Source of the DNA: Cerasicoccus sp. TK19100
GTDB lineage: Bacteria > Verrucomicrobiota > Verrucomicrobiia > Opitutales > Cerasicoccaceae
NCBI RefSeq assembly: GCF_027257155.1
Contig: NZ_JAPWDU010000007.1
Span: 1-64,000, forward strand
Direction of reading: 5' to 3'
Length of the DNA: 64,000 bases
In this document: one piece after another, positions 26,967 through 34,992 of the stretch
Position numbering within the stretch: position 1 is the stretch's first letter
How the letters are laid out: each line of letters opens with the position of its first letter
Notes under the pieces: generated by a model
Told to the model about the DNA's origin: nothing
What the model saw: only the letters and a program-made list of their open reading frames with translations
The model's database searches: none
Translations under genes and position numbers: made by a program

Positions 26967-27182
26967 AGTGATGCTAGTTGTCGGGAAATATTGGTTTCTG
27001 TCAATGCGGCATCTTCTGCTTCATTTGACGATTTTGCCATCGGAACCTTGACAGCGATGCGAGCGGGAGCTCAGCCCTAATAGCCTCTATTGGCAGAAGC
27101 TTCGCCTGATCGGTCAGTTGCTTGATTCGGCCCAATGTGATCATAACGCACCTAGATTTTCCGCTGGGGTATGGAGCTATTT

Positions 27183-27771
27183 TTAGGACCGTAGAGCTCT
27201 GGCGGCGTGAAGTGCTTGCAAGAAGCTAATTGTTATACCTTTTATTTGTTCATGCCAATCCAGACTCCAGTTAGTAAGATGACTGTGATAAACAGGGTTA
27301 GAAAAGCTCAAAGCGTAGCACCGACTCTTTGAGCTTTTCTCATATTCCTCATCTCTTTGTTTTGGAGTTCCATTGGGATCAATTCCGTCAGCCATTAAGT
27401 CATGTGTGTGATCCTTGATCTGTCTAGCGATCCACGCTTCCATTCTCTCTTCACTTCTGTCTGTTTCTAAAACTTCAATATGCTGTCGATCAAACCAGAA
27501 AACTCCAAAGTCAGGATCAACTAAATCGATTGCTTCGCTACAACCACCTGCATCTTCGCCAAGTGCAAAAAAACTTTGGCTAGGGATCTCTAAATTTCTC
27601 TTTCTCTCAGTTTTCTGTTCAGTTCGATAAGTTGGTTGGCATCGTCCCAGAAGTTTGTGTCGGTGTTCTCGCAAGTGCTGGTATTGGAAAAAGTGAAACA
27701 GTTTTTTTATAACTGTCAGGAAGAAATATACCCAGCTTTTGTTCGATCCTACTGATGTCTTCCGTTTTCAT
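27183..27771 (-). pseudogene. SMI1/KNR4 (SUKH) immunity-type gene broken by two frameshifts
   Basis: Reading three frames in turn restores one protein. From the ATG at 27771 the frame gives MKTEDISRIEQKLGIFLPDS, a typical SMI1/KNR4 opening. At about 27680-27690 the sense moves to a second frame with NTDTNFWDDANQLIELNRKL. At about 27595 it moves to a third with SQSFFALGEDAGGCSEAIDL, DPDFGVFWFDRQHIEVLE, and on to the stop at 27183. SUKH proteins are immunity partners of polymorphic and contact-dependent toxins. AT-rich, no toxin gene adjacent. Either a decayed gene or one with two base-call errors. Confidence 0.65.
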
Positions 27772-27892
27772 TCATTTGCAGAACGTGAAGTCTTGTGGTC
27801 ATGACGCTTAGTTAAGGGTTGTTTTCGATGATTTTATGGTCGGCGAGCAAGCACCAAAAACACCTAATGAAAACATAGACGAAAAGAGGGTT

Positions 27893-27964
27893 TAACTAAG
27901 CGCCATTACTCCGCACGTCCGGTGGTGTGAGAGCGGGGGGAGTCAATGCCCCTCGCTATTCGAT
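27893..27964 (+). mobile_element. Probable group II intron 3'-end remnant (domain V-VI)
   Basis: CCGCACGTCCGGTGGTGTGA followed by a G-run hairpin (AGCGGGGG.. with CCCCTCGCT, loop AGTCAATG) and a terminal GCTATTCGAT closely resemble the end of bacterial group II introns: second half of domain V, then domain VI with its branch-point A and the 3' splice end. The first half of domain V seems shortened. No reverse transcriptase frame remains upstream. It overlaps the last seven codons of the convergent acyltransferase. Confidence 0.42.
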
Positions 27965-29034
27965 TCTGAATCCGATATCTCCTTTGGTGAGCGATATGGG
28001 AATCTACTTTTAAAACGATTTATAGGTTGTTCAAAAAAGTGCCAAGAGAGGCTCGCGCCAGCTACTGTGAATATTGTTTTCAAGATGATACCTGAAAAAC
28101 CATACTTAAGAAAAGGCAATCCGAGCTTCTCAGTAAATACTAATACAGGAATTCCTGCAAAATTGTGTAAAACATATAGTCCGTAACTGATCTTTCCTAG
28201 ATAGATCAAAACAGAGAAACTTAGCAATCGACCAACAAGACCTTGGAATCCTGCGGAAGCCTTATATACCAGCCAAGTAAATCCAAGCATGAGAAAGAAA
28301 TCCATCAGGCTACCATGGAATGGAAATCTTATCCCGAATTCTTGTAAGACCAGCAGCGCAAGATACACGGGTATCCCACTGCTTATAAGCCCAATAAACC
28401 TTTTACCGATTAGATTCGCCTTGTAGCAGGCAAGCCCGGCTCCAAGTCCAAGGGATACAAGCGCAGATGTTGGCAAAAGTGAGATGAATCTTACTTCGGG
28501 AAATGCGTTGGCCAGGCCATACCTAGAGAAGATTCCCACACCGATAGTTACCATTACCAGGGTAGATATCATCTTCCTTGGTGCGAAGAGGATAATAGTC
28601 GGCCAAATTAAGTAGAATTGCTCTTCGACAGCTAAGCTCCAAAAGTGAGAAACAGGGCCATTCCATTCTTGTATTACGAAAAAGTAAAAGTTGGATAAGT
28701 AGGCGAAGTGCCACAAAAAAGTCTCTCGAATAGGACTAATATTCAGAAGAGCACCTACGAAGAGTATTCCATAAAAAAGGGGGAATATTCTGAGGAATCT
28801 ACGAGCGTAAAAGGACTTTAGTGCGTATACTCGGTCTTGATATTCTTGGCAACGCAGCAAGATTCCAGTGATCAAGAAGCCGCTAAGAACGAAGAACAAT
28901 TGAACTCCTCCAGGCCCGATCGGAAGTCCGAAATGGTATTCATTCGGAACCCAATGGGAAAAAGCGACCGCAGCAACTGCAAAGGTGCGTAGCGCATCAA
29001 GTTGCGGCATGTAGTTGTCTTTTCCTTTAGTCAT
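27943..29034 (-). CDS. Acyltransferase family 3 (OafA/YrhL-like) membrane protein, AT-rich
   Basis: A 363-residue integral membrane O-acyltransferase: MPQLDALRTFAVAAVAFSHW (catalytic-site histidine in helix 1), GVQLFFVLSGFLITGILL, RRFLRIFPLFY, HFWSLAVEEQFYLIWP, GKISYGLYVLHNFAG and a C-terminal SWHFFEQPINRFK. These enzymes acetylate or succinylate surface glycans. A clear paralogue lies at 36814-37947 but with normal GC; this copy is AT-rich and sits in the accessory region, so it was probably acquired separately. Its ATG is 13 bases from the 270-bp repeat copy 2. Its last codons overlap a possible group II intron end. Confidence 0.88.
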   Translation of the reverse strand: MTKGKDNYMPQLDALRTFAVAAVAFSHWVPNEYHFGLPIGPGGVQLFFVLSGFLITGILLRCQEYQDRVYALKSFYARRFLRIFPLFYGILFVGALLNISPIRETFLWHFAYLSNFYFFVIQEWNGPVSHFWSLAVEEQFYLIWPTIILFAPRKMISTLVMVTIGVGIFSRYGLANAFPEVRFISLLPTSALVSLGLGAGLACYKANLIGKRFIGLISSGIPVYLALLVLQEFGIRFPFHGSLMDFFLMLGFTWLVYKASAGFQGLVGRLLSFSVLIYLGKISYGLYVLHNFAGIPVLVFTEKLGLPFLKYGFSGIILKTIFTVAGASLSWHFFEQPINRFKSRFPYRSPKEISDSESNSEGH

Positions 29035-29047
29035 TTCTTTCTTCGAA

Positions 29048-29324
29048 CAGTATTATTGATCACACCCCAAAACATACGAACTGGATGGAATATCGGTGTG
29101 TTTCATCGCTGGAAATTGGCTGTAAAGGTCTTGTTCGTCAAGTATTGCGCTTGTTGGGGATGGAGATGGATTTATCTTGGTGATCGTTGATATTCCAGTT
29201 CGTAAGTTTTTGCTTCGAGGAGGCAGAGGTTTGGAGGTGAGTTGGCTAGACCTTTGTTGGTAACCATGTAGTTGGCTCGTCCTGTAAGCTTTCGCGCGTC
29301 CTTCGGTAGAATGTCGGCCGAGGG
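29048..29324 (-). repeat. Diverged 270-bp direct repeat, copy 2
   Basis: Counterpart of 23941-24211, ending 13 bases before the acyltransferase ATG, the same spacing as in copy 1. Within it TACGAACTGGATGGAATATC (about 29073-29092) and GATATTCCAGTTCGTA (about 29189-29204) can pair, giving a stem with an approximately 95-base loop. It may be a shared promoter/leader or the edge of a transferred cassette. Confidence 0.75.
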
Positions 29325-29480
29325 TTAGCGCAACATACGCTCGTAAGTGTCACCAACATACGCCCGTATGTGAGAGCATCTTACGCGCTTAAGTGTGCCG
29401 AAGCGTCGGCGACGCTCCCAGGAAGTGTCGCCGACACTTCGAGCTACAGTCGGCGACGCTTGGTCGCGCAGTCGGCGATA
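29325..29480. repeat. Array of short imperfect palindromic units
   Basis: Successive 21-24-base units such as CAACATACGCTCGTAAGTGT, CAACATACGCCCGTATGTGA, CATCTTACGCGCTTAAGTGT, then AGCGTCGGCGACGCT and AAGTGTCGCCGACACTT, the last two nearly perfect palindromes. No open frame runs through in a convincing way. It lies between copy 2 of the 270-bp repeat and the DUF445 gene and may form serial hairpins. Confidence 0.55.
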
Positions 29481-29532
29481 CTTCGTAAGCTCTGGAGGCT
29501 TCCGGTGGGCCAACTTTTCATGCTGAAAGTAT

Positions 29533-29567
29533 GCCGATTTGGTTCGCCAAAGGCGAACCAAATCGGC
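29533..29567. repeat. Perfect 16-bp hairpin
   Basis: GCCGATTTGGTTCGCC, loop AAA, then GGCGAACCAAATCGGC. No T-tract on either side, so it is not a standard terminator; followed on the plus strand by a purine-rich run (GGAGGAAAAAGG). Lies about 120 bp beyond the DUF445 gene end. Confidence 0.65.
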
Positions 29568-29685
29568 GGAGGAAAAAGGAAAAAGATTAAAGGAAAAAGG
29601 GGGCGGCGGGATGGTTGATTAAACCAGGAAGATGATGCGGGCTCGCCCCTTTCATCGTGGCGACGCGGGCCGCGAATAATTTTCT

Positions 29686-30309
29686 TCACCCGATCGCGAG
29701 CAGGATCGCCACTTGCGCGATGCCGACGATGAAGCCCAGGGCACCGCCGAGCCATTCGATGAGTTGGAACTCGCGGTTCGCGATGCGGCGGACGAGCTCC
29801 TCCAGCTTGAACATCTCGAAGGCGAGGATGCGCTGGCGGACGATGTCGCGGACTTGCAGGCGCGCCTCGACATCGGTTGCGATGCGCTCGCGCATGGGCT
29901 CGATCTCGGCGTGGATGGACTCCAGCGCCATGCGCTCCAGGCTGGCGATGGTGTTGTCGTTTATCATACCGCCGATCAGCGGGATGCCGCGCAGCTTTTC
30001 GGCCACGCGTCCACGGATGACTTTGCGCACGAAACCGTCGACGTAGCTGTGCACATCGAGCTGCTCGATCTGTTCGCGGACGAAATGCTGGGTGAGCAGC
30101 TCCTGCTCGACGACCTCCGCGACGCGCTCAGCGATTTCTTCCTGGCGTCGGGGGATGAGGCCCTGGATTTTGATGCCCAACATGTTGACGGGTTGTCGGG
30201 GGCGGAAAAGCATTTGTATCGCCAGCCAGTTCGTGAGCCAGCCGATAAAAGCTGTCACAAATGGGATCCACGAATAGCGGATTAAGGCGTCGGTGATGTC
30301 AGGGTTCAT
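29686..30309 (-). CDS. DUF445 family membrane protein
   Basis: A 207-residue protein: N-terminal helix with FVTAFIGWLTNWLAIQMLFR, the hallmark of DUF445/YheB-type proteins, then GIKIQGLIPRRQEEIAERVAEVVEQELLT and long amphipathic helices, and a C-terminal membrane helix GGALGFIVGIAQVAILLAIG. Family members are membrane proteins of unclear function. I begin at MNPDITDALIRY (30309). Divergent from the ligase-associated exonuclease gene, 52 bp apart. Confidence 0.85.
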   Translation of the reverse strand: MNPDITDALIRYSWIPFVTAFIGWLTNWLAIQMLFRPRQPVNMLGIKIQGLIPRRQEEIAERVAEVVEQELLTQHFVREQIEQLDVHSYVDGFVRKVIRGRVAEKLRGIPLIGGMINDNTIASLERMALESIHAEIEPMRERIATDVEARLQVRDIVRQRILAFEMFKLEELVRRIANREFQLIEWLGGALGFIVGIAQVAILLAIG

Positions 30310-30361
30310 TGGACAAAGGGACCATATTGCATACAGTGCGTTCCGTCTCACAACGAAAATC

Positions 30362-31405
30362 GTGTCCCGCGCCCCCCTCATTCAGCCCAACCAAAACGGC
30401 CTCTTCTGCGAGGCCGGCGGATTCTACATCGACCCATGGCGCCCGGTGGACCGCGCGGTGATCACCCACGCGCACAGTGACCATGCGCGTTCGGGGTCGC
30501 GAGCCTATCTATGCTCGCGCCGGGGGGAGGGCGTGCTGCGGCATCGCATCGGGAGCGCAGCGCCGATTGAATCGCTGCCCTTTGGCGAGGCCACGACGAT
30601 CAACGGTGTGCACGTGTCGCTCCACCCGGCCGGGCACATCCTGGGATCGGCACAGGTGCGCGTGGAACACCAGGGCGAGGTCTGGGTGGTCTCTGGCGAC
30701 TATAAAACCGCGCCGGATGCGGCGGCGGAAAACTTTGAGCCCGTGCGCTGCGACACGTTCATTACGGAGTGTACGTTCGGGCTGCCGATCTACCGTTGGC
30801 CCGCGCAGAGCGAGGTGTTTGCCGACATGAACCGCTGGTGGCGCGCCAACCAAGCGCTCGGGCGGACGTCCATCGTGCTGGCCTATTCGCTGGGCAAGGC
30901 GCAGCGCGTGCTGGCTGGCGTGGATGCCAGCATCGGGCCGATTGCCGTGCATGGGGCGGTGGCTCCGTTTTTGCCGCTCTATCGCCGTGAGGGCGTCGCG
31001 TTGCCCGAGGTGGAAACGCTGACCAAGGACAACGCCGCTGACTACCGGGGCAAGGGCCTCGTCGTCGCGCCGGGCGCGGTGCAGGGGACGACGTGGCTGA
31101 AGAAAATTGCCCCCAATTCGCTGGCCTTCGCCAGTGGCTGGATGGCGGTGCGCGGCGCGCGGCGTCGCCTTTCGCTGGACCGCGGATTCGTGCTCAGCGA
31201 TCACGTGGACTGGACGGGTCTCATTGACGCGGTTAAGGCGACCGGCGCGGAAAACATCGGCGCGACCCACGGGCACACCGCGCCGTTTATCCGCTACGCG
31301 CGCGAGGTCATGGGGCTCAACGCCTACAACGTGCCGTCACGCTACGAAGGCGAGCGCATTGACCGCGAAGAGCCCGAGGAACCGCAAACGGAGTTGCCAC
31401 TGTGA
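30362..31405 (+). CDS. DNA-ligase-associated exonuclease (metallo-beta-lactamase fold)
   Basis: A 347-residue MBL-fold/beta-CASP-type nuclease of the group found next to ATP-dependent DNA ligases. Metal site: VITHAHSDHARSGS (HxHxDH), SLHPAGHILGSAQ, VVSGDYKTAP, and LSDHVDWTGL with GATHGHT near the C terminus. It is thought to process DNA ends before ligation. The GTG at 30362 (VSRAPLIQPN) is the likely start. Its stop overlaps the ligase start. The helicase and phosphodiesterase often found in the same set are absent here. Confidence 0.88.
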   Translation: MSRAPLIQPNQNGLFCEAGGFYIDPWRPVDRAVITHAHSDHARSGSRAYLCSRRGEGVLRHRIGSAAPIESLPFGEATTINGVHVSLHPAGHILGSAQVRVEHQGEVWVVSGDYKTAPDAAAENFEPVRCDTFITECTFGLPIYRWPAQSEVFADMNRWWRANQALGRTSIVLAYSLGKAQRVLAGVDASIGPIAVHGAVAPFLPLYRREGVALPEVETLTKDNAADYRGKGLVVAPGAVQGTTWLKKIAPNSLAFASGWMAVRGARRRLSLDRGFVLSDHVDWTGLIDAVKATGAENIGATHGHTAPFIRYAREVMGLNAYNVPSRYEGERIDREEPEEPQTELPL

Positions 31406-33006
31406 AGGCCTTTACACAGCTCTTTGTGCGGCTCGATGAGTCCAACCGGACCAACGATAAGCTCGCGGCGATGCGGGATTATTTCGCCGAGGCGGAACCG
31501 CGCTCGGCGGCGTGGGCGCTGTGGTTTCTGATGGGCAACCGCCTGAAGGCGCCGGTTAAGACCAAGATGCTGCGCGAATGGGCGAGCCAGCTCTCGGAGT
31601 TTCCGTTGTGGATGGTCGAGGAGTGCTACAGCCACGTGGGCGACCTTGCCGAGACGTTGGCGCTGATCCTGCCGCCGGGCGAGGACGATGCGGAGGATTT
31701 GCCGCTGTGGCAACTCGTCGAAGACAAGGTGATGGCGCTCGCCGACTGGGACGGCCCGCTGCAATTCCCGCTCGTGCGCGCGGCTTGGGGTAGCCTCGGC
31801 AGCAGCGAGCGCTTCGTTTATAACAAGCTCATCACGGGCGGCTTTCGCGTGGGGGTGAGCCGGACGCTTGTCGTGCGCGCGCTGGCGGAGTTTGCGGGTG
31901 TGGAGCGCGCAGTCATGGAGCACCGGCTGATGGGTGCCTGGCGTCCCTCGGCGGAGAATTTTCAACGCCTGCTCTCCGACGAAGGCGATGATGAGGGCGA
32001 CGCCGCGCGGCCGTATCCGTTCTTTCTCGCTTATCCGTTGGAGGGCGAGCCGGCGGAGCTCGGCGACTGCGCCGACTGGCGCGCCGAGTGGAAGTGGGAC
32101 GGCATTCGCGCACAACTGATTAAGCGCCAAGGTCAGGTGATGCTCTGGTCGCGCGGAGAAGAGATGATTGCTGAGCGGTTCCCGGAGGTCACGACGCTGG
32201 CCGCGCGCCTGCCCGAGGGCACAGTGCTCGATGGCGAGCTGATGGCCTGGCGTGATGATAAACCGTTGACCTTCGCGGCGCTGCAGAAGCGCATTGGCCG
32301 CACGAAGCTCACGGCAAAGGTGCTGGAGGAGGCACCGGTCGCGTTTCTCGTTTATGATTGCCTGGAGTTCGGCGGTGAAGATTTGCGCGAACGAACTTTG
32401 CGCGACAGAGTTACTTTGCTTGGCAAAGCAATTGAAGATGTCGCCGGGCCGGATTCATCGATCCTGCTCGCGGAAAGCGTCGAGGCGGATTCGTGGGACC
32501 GGTTGGCCGAGCTACGTGGCGAATCGCGGGCGCGCGGCGTGGAGGGGCTGATGTTGAAGCGCTGGGATTCCCCGTATCGCGTCGGGCGCGTGAAGGGCGA
32601 TTGGTGGAAGTGGAAGATTGATCCGTATTCGATCGACGCGGTGATGGTCGCTGCGCAGGCGGGCCATGGCCGGCGTTCAGGTTTATATACCGACTACACT
32701 TTTGCGCTGTGGAAGGGCGAGGAGCTGGTGACCTTCGCCAAGGCATACAGCGGGCTGACCGATGGCGAGATCGCGCGCGTCGACCATTGGGTCCGTCGGC
32801 ACACGGTGTCACGCCACGGTCCAGTGCGCGTGGTGGAGCCAACGCTGGTCTTTGAACTGCATTTCGAGGGTATCGCGGAGTCGACGCGGCATAAGAGCGG
32901 CCTCGCCGTGCGCTTTCCGCGCATCGCGCGTTGGCGCGAGGACAAACCGGCGCGCGAGGCGGACTCGATCGAGACGGTGCGCGCGCTGTTGGAGGCTTCA
33001 GAGTAG
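31402..33006 (+). CDS. ATP-dependent DNA ligase
   Basis: A 534-residue ligase: N-terminal DNA-binding domain (1-210), adenylation motif EWKWDGIR with the AMP-binding K231, GTVLDGELMAW (motif III), FLVYDCLEF, RGVEGLMLKRWDSPYR (motif IV) and GDWWKWKIDPYSIDAVMV (motif V), then an OB domain. Archaeal/LigB-like ligase type rather than the bacterial NAD-dependent LigA. GTG start at 31402 overlaps the exonuclease stop by 4 bp, so the two are coupled and probably act together in repair. An ACTTTGC-type palindrome lies inside the frame at 32394-32431. Confidence 0.93.
   Translation: MKAFTQLFVRLDESNRTNDKLAAMRDYFAEAEPRSAAWALWFLMGNRLKAPVKTKMLREWASQLSEFPLWMVEECYSHVGDLAETLALILPPGEDDAEDLPLWQLVEDKVMALADWDGPLQFPLVRAAWGSLGSSERFVYNKLITGGFRVGVSRTLVVRALAEFAGVERAVMEHRLMGAWRPSAENFQRLLSDEGDDEGDAARPYPFFLAYPLEGEPAELGDCADWRAEWKWDGIRAQLIKRQGQVMLWSRGEEMIAERFPEVTTLAARLPEGTVLDGELMAWRDDKPLTFAALQKRIGRTKLTAKVLEEAPVAFLVYDCLEFGGEDLRERTLRDRVTLLGKAIEDVAGPDSSILLAESVEADSWDRLAELRGESRARGVEGLMLKRWDSPYRVGRVKGDWWKWKIDPYSIDAVMVAAQAGHGRRSGLYTDYTFALWKGEELVTFAKAYSGLTDGEIARVDHWVRRHTVSRHGPVRVVEPTLVFELHFEGIAESTRHKSGLAVRFPRIARWREDKPAREADSIETVRALLEASE
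32394..32431. repeat. Double ACTTTGC-type palindrome inside the ligase gene
   Basis: AACTTTGCGCGACAGAGTT followed by ACTTTGCTTGGCAAAGCA has the same two-unit layout as the intergenic copies at 58.55 and 61.65 kb, here read in the ligase frame as TLRDRVTLLGKA. Confidence 0.45.
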
Positions 33007-33027
33007 GGCAGCGTAATTTCTAACTGA

Positions 33028-33213
33028 TTTTTTAACCACGAAGGACACGAAGCGCACGAAGGCTGAGAGACAAGTGATTTGAAACTCACGCCAAGACCCA
33101 AAGGCCCAAAGTTTCCATCATAAGAAATTAACTTGGGGTCTTTGGGTCTTGGCGTGAAATAAAATACGACTCACTGGCCTTCGTGCGCTTCGTGTCCTTC
33201 ATGGTTTAAAAAA
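33028..33213. repeat. Nested inverted-repeat element without an ORF
   Basis: Outer arms 33028-33063 and 33177-33213 (core GAAGGACACGAAGCGCACGA) pair with one mismatch and one indel. Inner arms 33086-33113 and 33130-33157 (core TCACGCCAAGACCCAAAG) pair at 26 of 28. No open frame inside. It fills most of the 310-bp gap between the ligase and the GT4 gene. The arm words are of the kind I associate with Verrucomicrobial and planctomycete interspersed repeats that also border GxxExxY-type genes, so it may be a cassette that lost its gene. Confidence 0.7.
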
Positions 33214-33316
33214 GTGTGGAAGGTTTTCCACGTTCAGATTAGAAAGTGCCGGTTGTTGCTTGCCGCGTAATGAATTTCATACATACTGGCAGCTAAACTG
33301 CTAAGCTAAGTCCTCC

Positions 33317-34576
33317 ATGCCCAAGAACATCGGATTTATCTCAACCCGCTTTGCCGGAACAGATGGCGTCTCACTTGAGAGCGCTAAATGGGCGGAAGTC
33401 CTGTGGGACGATCGCCACGTGAGCTATTGGTATTCAGGGCTCAGCGACCGGAGCAAAGATATTGCCTACGTCGTGCCCGAGGCGTATTTCGGCCACCCGG
33501 AGAACATGTGGATCAATGAGCGCTTGTGGAATCGCACCGTGCGCGACCGCATTGTTTCCGTGCGCATTCGCGACATGGCGGACTATTTAAAGAGCACGCT
33601 GCACGATTTTGCCCGCAAGCACAGTCTGGATTTTATCATCCCGCAAAATGTGCTGACGATCCCCATGCACGTGCCGCTGGGTATCGCGGTCACGGAGTTT
33701 CTCGCCGAAACGGGTATGCCGACAATCGCACACCACCACGACTTTTACTGGGAACGCACGCGCTTTTCCGTGGGCTGCATCCAGGACTATCTGGACCAGG
33801 CGTTTCCGCCTAGCCTGCCGAATATTCGCAACGTGGTCATCAACCGCCCGGCGGAAGAGCAGTTCGCGCTGCGTAAAGGGGACTCGGCGCTGCTGATCCC
33901 CAATGTGTTCGACTTTGACCAGCCCGCCCCGCAGCCCGACGAATACTCCGCCGACATTCGCGACGAGTTGGGCCTGGAGCCGGACGACATCATGATTCTC
34001 CAGCCCACGCGTATCGTGCCGCGCAAGGGTATCGAGCACGCGATTACGGCCGTGGGCATGCTGAAGGACCCGCGCTGCAAGCTGGTAATCTCCCACGCCG
34101 CGGGCGACGAGGGCATGGACTACAAGCACATGCTCGACGAAAAGGCCAAAGAGGAGGGCGTGGATATTCGCTACTTCGACAAGCGCATTGGGGAAGTCCG
34201 CCAATTTGACGACGACGGCAAAAAGATTTACACGCTGTGGGACATCTACCCGCACGCGGACTTCGTCACCTACCCGAGCACCTACGAGGGCTTTGGCAAC
34301 GCGCTCTTGGAGGCGGTTTATTTCCGCAAGCCTACGCTGGTCAACCGCTACTCGATCTTCATTCAGGACATTGAGCCGAAGGGCTTCCGCTTCGCGCTGA
34401 TGGACGGCATCGTCACCAATCGCGTAGTCAAAGAGATCCGCCGCATCCTCGACGACCCCGCCTATCGCGAAGAAATGTGCGAGCACAATTACCGCGTCGC
34501 CCGGCGACATTATAGCTACACGGTGCTGCGGCGCTCGCTGCGGATGCTGATGACGCAGCTCACTGGTCTCAACTGA
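33317..34576 (+). CDS. GT4 glycosyltransferase, candidate mannosylglucosylglycerate-type synthase
   Basis: A 419-residue GT-B retaining enzyme: NIGFISTRFAGTDGVSLESA (N-terminal loop), TIAHHHDFYWERTRF, ILQPTRIVPRKGIEHAI, and TYPSTYEGFGNALLEAVYFRKP with the EX7E motif. The opening GFISTRFAGTDGVSLE and TIAHHHDFYWER recall the enzymes that extend glucosylglycerate or its phosphate with mannose, though I cannot verify this. It lies upstream of a GH13_18 phosphorylase, interrupted only by a four-helix-bundle cassette. A perfect hairpin (34561-34584) spans the stop codon. Confidence 0.82.
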   Translation: MPKNIGFISTRFAGTDGVSLESAKWAEVLWDDRHVSYWYSGLSDRSKDIAYVVPEAYFGHPENMWINERLWNRTVRDRIVSVRIRDMADYLKSTLHDFARKHSLDFIIPQNVLTIPMHVPLGIAVTEFLAETGMPTIAHHHDFYWERTRFSVGCIQDYLDQAFPPSLPNIRNVVINRPAEEQFALRKGDSALLIPNVFDFDQPAPQPDEYSADIRDELGLEPDDIMILQPTRIVPRKGIEHAITAVGMLKDPRCKLVISHAAGDEGMDYKHMLDEKAKEEGVDIRYFDKRIGEVRQFDDDGKKIYTLWDIYPHADFVTYPSTYEGFGNALLEAVYFRKPTLVNRYSIFIQDIEPKGFRFALMDGIVTNRVVKEIRRILDDPAYREEMCEHNYRVARRHYSYTVLRRSLRMLMTQLTGLN

Positions 34577-34584
34577 GACCAGTG
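34561..34584 (+). terminator. Hairpin spanning the GT4 stop codon
   Basis: CACTGGTCTC, AACT loop, GAGACCAGTG: a perfect 10-bp stem that includes the GT4 stop codon and touches the GTG start of the four-helix-bundle gene. No T-run follows, so it may act on mRNA stability or coupling rather than termination. Confidence 0.5.
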
Positions 34585-34992
34585 AAGATTAAAGTGAGCA
34601 AATTAAAAATTAAAGTGGACTACGAGATTGAAGAACCGGCAGTTGCTTTTGAAAAGCTCCAGGTATGGAAGCGTGCCTGCCGGTTAACGGTATCTCTATA
34701 CAAGGCGTTGGAGAATTGCCCGGATCGATCGCTAAAGGATCAGATGACCAGGGCTTCGGTCTCAATCGCGTCTAATATTGCGGAGGGATACGAGCGAAAT
34801 AGTCCGAAAGACTTTGTTCGGTTTTTACGCATTGCGAAGGGCTCCACGGGTGAACTGCGCACTCAGCTTTACCTCGCTCAATCACTTGGCTTCGCCTCCA
34901 AAACCGATGTAGATGCCTTAGTCAGCGAATGCCGGGAAATTTCAGCCATGCTCCAAGGCTTCATCAAGTCGATTCAGTCCCGGCAAGAATGA
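34582..34992 (+). CDS. Four-helix-bundle protein (23S rRNA intervening-sequence protein family)
   Basis: A 136-residue protein of the IVP/S23 family: FEKLQVWKRACRLTVSLYKA, then SLKDQMTRASVSIASNIAEGYERNS and FVRFLRIAKGSTGELRTQLYLA, ending in CREISAMLQGFIKSI. The family is known from ORFs in 23S rRNA intervening sequences and forms pentameric bundles; its function is not settled. GTG starts at 34582, 34594 and 34615 are all in frame; the last two lie in or at the edge of the left arm. The gene is enclosed by inverted repeats (34586-34618 and 35004-35037), as in rRNA insertions, but here it sits between two sugar-metabolism genes. Confidence 0.88.
   Translation: MKIKVSKLKIKVDYEIEEPAVAFEKLQVWKRACRLTVSLYKALENCPDRSLKDQMTRASVSIASNIAEGYERNSPKDFVRFLRIAKGSTGELRTQLYLAQSLGFASKTDVDALVSECREISAMLQGFIKSIQSRQE

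Noticed and set aside
23941-29324. Integron attC sites as the explanation of the 270-bp repeats
   Set aside because: I looked for the conserved RYYYAAC and GTTRRRY ends at the expected places and they are absent, and the repeat is longer than usual attC sites.
29325-29480. CRISPR array
   Set aside because: Units are adjacent, palindromic and variable, with no constant repeat separated by unique spacers, and no cas genes are present.
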